From the NCBI GenBank assembly GCA_025359585.1, contig JANYFX010000147.1, forward strand, positions 1 to 14,724: a DNA stretch of 14,724 nt, in the 5' to 3' direction. This document shows, piece after piece, positions 12,755 through 14,724 of the stretch (positions are counted from its first letter, which is position 1; every line of letters starts with the position of its first letter). Under the pieces are notes generated by a model. The model saw only the letters and a list, made by a program, of their open reading frames with translations, was not told the DNA's origin and did no database searches. This stretch comes from Rhizobacter sp. (lineage in GTDB: Bacteria; Pseudomonadota; Gammaproteobacteria; Burkholderiales; Burkholderiaceae_C). The translations under genes were made by a program, and so were the position numbers.

Positions 12755-14724
12755 ACGCGCGCTCCGACATCGCCGGCGACGATCTGCCCGAGCAGCCCCG
12801 CGTGCTGCTGGTCGACGACGATGAGGTCAACCTGCTGCTCACCTCGATCGCACTGCGCGAGCGCGGTTTTGCCATCACCGAAGCCACCAGCGGCGAGGCG
12901 GCGCTGGCCGCGCTGGCCGGCGGCCTGCCCGACGTGGTGGTGCTCGACGCGCTGATGCCGGGGCTCGACGGCTTCGAGACCTGCCGCGAGTTGCGCGTCT
13001 TGCCCGGCTGCGAATCCCTCCCGGTGCTGATGCTGACCGGCCTCGACGACGACGCTTCGATCACCCGCGCTTATGAAGCCGGCGCGACCGACTTCTTCGT
13101 CAAGTCGACCCAGTGGAGCTTGCTCGCCGGGCGCCTGCGCTACCTGCTCCGTGCCGCGCGGGTGCGTGCCGAGCTCGAGCGCAGCAAGTCGCGCCTGGCG
13201 CGTGCGCAAGACCTGGCACGCATGGGCAGCTTCGACTGGCGGCGTGGTTACGGCAGCCCGGTGTTCTCGGTCGAAGGCCTGCGTGTGTTCGGCCTCGGCC
13301 CCACCGACACGCTGGCGTTTCGCCCGCTGCTGCGCATGCTGCCGGCCGACGACCGCAGTGGCCTCGTTGCCGTGCTGCATGAAGTGATCCGCCACAGCAC
13401 CGTCCTCGCGACCGACATTCCGGCCACGCTGCGCGACGGCCGCCAGCGCATCGTTCACGTCGAGGCCGAGCCCGAGTTCAACGAGCACGGCAACCTCGTC
13501 GGTTACAGCGGCATCGTGCAGGACGTGACCGACCGGCGTCTCGCCGAAGACAAGATCCGCCACCTCGCGAACTTCGACACGCTGACCGGCCTGCCCAACC
13601 GGCGCCAGCTGATCTGGCGCGCCGAGCGGGCGCTCGAACATGGCCGCCGGCTGAACCACCAGGTGGCGCTGCTGCTGATCGACCTCGACCGTTTCAAGAT
13701 CATCAACGACACGCTCGGCCACGGTGCCGGCGACGAACTGCTGATGGAAGTGGCACGCCGCCTGCGCTCGTGCGTGCGCCACTCCGACCAGGTGATGGAA
13801 AGCACGATCGAATCGATGGGCTCGCGCTCGCACCGCACGCTCGAAGCGGTGGGCCGCCTCGGCGGCGACGAGTTCGTGGCGCTGCTGCCCGAGGTGGTCG
13901 ACGAGCGCGACGCCGAGCGTGTGGCGCAGCGCATTCTCGACCTGATGCGCGAGCCGATCTTCGTCGGCGGGCAAGAGTGTTTCGTGACCGCGAGCGTGGG
14001 CATTGCATTGTTCCCGCGCGACGGCACCTCGGTGGCCGACCTGATGCGCAACTCCGACGTGGCGATGTATTCCGTCAAGTCGGCCGGGCGCAATTCGGCG
14101 TCGCTTTACCGCCCGGCCCTGGCCGGCCAGGGTCGCGAAAAACTCGAACTCGAAAGTGCGCTGCACAAGGCCATCGAACGCGACGAGCTGGTGCTCTACT
14201 ACCAGCCCAAGATCGACGTGCGCGGCGCCAAGATGGTGGGTGCCGAAGCGTTGATGCGCTGGCGCCGCAACGGTGTGCTGGTGCCGCCCGGCGACTTCAT
14301 TCCGCTGGCCGAAGAGACCGGCCTGATCGTGCCGCTCAGCGAGTGGGCGATCCGCGAGGCGGCGCGCCAGGCGCGCATCTGGCAAGACAACTTCGGCTTC
14401 GCCGATTCGATCGCGGTCAACCTGCCGAGCCGGCTGTTCGAGCGCACCGACCTGGTCGAGTACATCCACAACGCAGTCACCACCTACGGCGTGCCGCACC
14501 ACGCGATCGAACTCGAGATCACCGAGACCGGTTTGATGAAGGACCTGCAGAACGTGATCCCGTCGCTGCACCGCCTGAACGAGATCGGCGTCGAGATCTC
14601 GATCGACGACTTCGGCACCGGGTATTCGTCGCTCGCCTATCTGACGACGCTGCCGATCAGCGAGCTCAAGATCGACCGCAGCTTCGTGCGCGATCTCGGC
14701 ATGACGCCGCAGAGCTCGGCCGTC
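12751..14724 (+). CDS. Receiver-PAS-GGDEF-EAL cyclic-di-GMP enzyme (3' end outside window)
   Basis: The frame is open for 658 codons to the window end; the C-terminus is missing. Residues 16-133 are a receiver: acidic pocket VDDDE (21-25), phospho-acceptor D66 in VVVLDALMPGLDG, T96 in LMLTGLDD and K118 in DFFVKS. Residues about 150-262 are a PAS/PAC domain (ARMGSFDWRRG; GYSGIVQDVTDRR). Residues about 270-452 are a GGDEF diguanylate cyclase domain with FDTLTGLPNRR, LLIDLDRFKIINDTLGHGAG and an intact GGDEF at 371-375. Residues about 465 onward are an EAL phosphodiesterase domain with E499-A-L, N557 in VNLPS, ELEITET, DDFGTGYSSL (619-628) and LKIDRSFV. The distal AEGVE region lies beyond the window. 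Both catalytic signatures are intact as far as visible. RHSD (343-346) matches the inhibitory-site RxxD but is separated from GGDEF by 24 instead of the usual 5 residues. ATG 12751 overlaps the Hpt stop. Confidence 0.95.
   Translation, partial: MNARSDIAGDDLPEQPRVLLVDDDEVNLLLTSIALRERGFAITEATSGEAALAALAGGLPDVVVLDALMPGLDGFETCRELRVLPGCESLPVLMLTGLDDDASITRAYEAGATDFFVKSTQWSLLAGRLRYLLRAARVRAELERSKSRLARAQDLARMGSFDWRRGYGSPVFSVEGLRVFGLGPTDTLAFRPLLRMLPADDRSGLVAVLHEVIRHSTVLATDIPATLRDGRQRIVHVEAEPEFNEHGNLVGYSGIVQDVTDRRLAEDKIRHLANFDTLTGLPNRRQLIWRAERALEHGRRLNHQVALLLIDLDRFKIINDTLGHGAGDELLMEVARRLRSCVRHSDQVMESTIESMGSRSHRTLEAVGRLGGDEFVALLPEVVDERDAERVAQRILDLMREPIFVGGQECFVTASVGIALFPRDGTSVADLMRNSDVAMYSVKSAGRNSASLYRPALAGQGREKLELESALHKAIERDELVLYYQPKIDVRGAKMVGAEALMRWRRNGVLVPPGDFIPLAEETGLIVPLSEWAIREAARQARIWQDNFGFADSIAVNLPSRLFERTDLVEYIHNAVTTYGVPHHAIELEITETGLMKDLQNVIPSLHRLNEIGVEISIDDFGTGYSSLAYLTTLPISELKIDRSFVRDLGMTPQSSAV

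Noticed and set aside
13795..13851. Possible frameshift or sequencing error in the GGDEF domain.
   Set aside because: The frame and the conserved residues continue correctly on both sides; a clean multiple-of-three insertion explains it better.
12727..14571. A 614-codon minus-strand open frame antisense to the receiver-PAS-GGDEF-EAL gene.
   Set aside because: The plus-strand frame carries intact GGDEF and EAL motifs and is open to the window end; the antisense frame is compositional.

Overview
The window is GC-rich and densely coding. Codon usage, the two-domain (rod-binding plus muramidase-type) FlgJ and the flgI-flgJ-flgK-flgL order point to a motile Gram-negative betaproteobacterium, most likely of the Burkholderiales (Rubrivivax/Leptothrix/Methylibium-like). 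This placement is inferred from protein resemblance, not from a database search.

Layout. 1-4419 (+) is the distal end of a flagellar operon: the 3' end of flgI (P ring), then flgJ (rod cap/peptidoglycan hydrolase), flgK and flgL (hook-filament junction). At 4445-9282 (+), after only 25 bp, come an EAL-like/HDOD protein (TTG start) and, overlapping it by 4 bp, a 1209-residue soluble histidine kinase with about eight tandem PAS repeats and a HisKA_2-type core. At 9441-10043 (+) is a receiver-ANTAR response regulator, the usual class of partner for HisKA_2 kinases. Its leader carries a 10-nt direct repeat, a hexaloop hairpin and a hairpin lying between its Shine-Dalgarno sequence and the ATG. 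At 10000-11355 (-) is a membrane histidine kinase whose 3' end overlaps the regulator by 44 bp. At 11525-12226 (+) is a divergently transcribed small membrane GAF-like protein; an 18-bp perfect palindrome lies in the shared upstream region. At 12362-14724 (+) are an Hpt protein and, overlapping it by ATGA, a receiver-PAS-GGDEF-EAL c-di-GMP enzyme cut by the window end.

How the genes may work together (inference). The window runs from flagellar structural genes into seven signal-transduction genes. These include two kinases (neither carries a receiver), two receivers, one Hpt, one RNA-binding ANTAR output and one c-di-GMP output. The HDOD and PAS-kinase genes are probably co-transcribed with flgKL. 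The Hpt-DGC/PDE pair is translationally coupled. A plausible reading is a motility-to-sessility decision module attached to the flagellar operon, with an RNA-level arm (ANTAR) and a c-di-GMP arm (GGDEF/EAL).

There is no gene-free stretch above 300 bases, and I saw no tRNA, rRNA, CRISPR array, IS element or phage gene. The least-explained features are the leader of the ANTAR regulator, the 19-residue insertion between I-site and active site of the GGDEF domain, the altered ATP-binding G1 box of the PAS kinase, and the incomplete phosphorelay.
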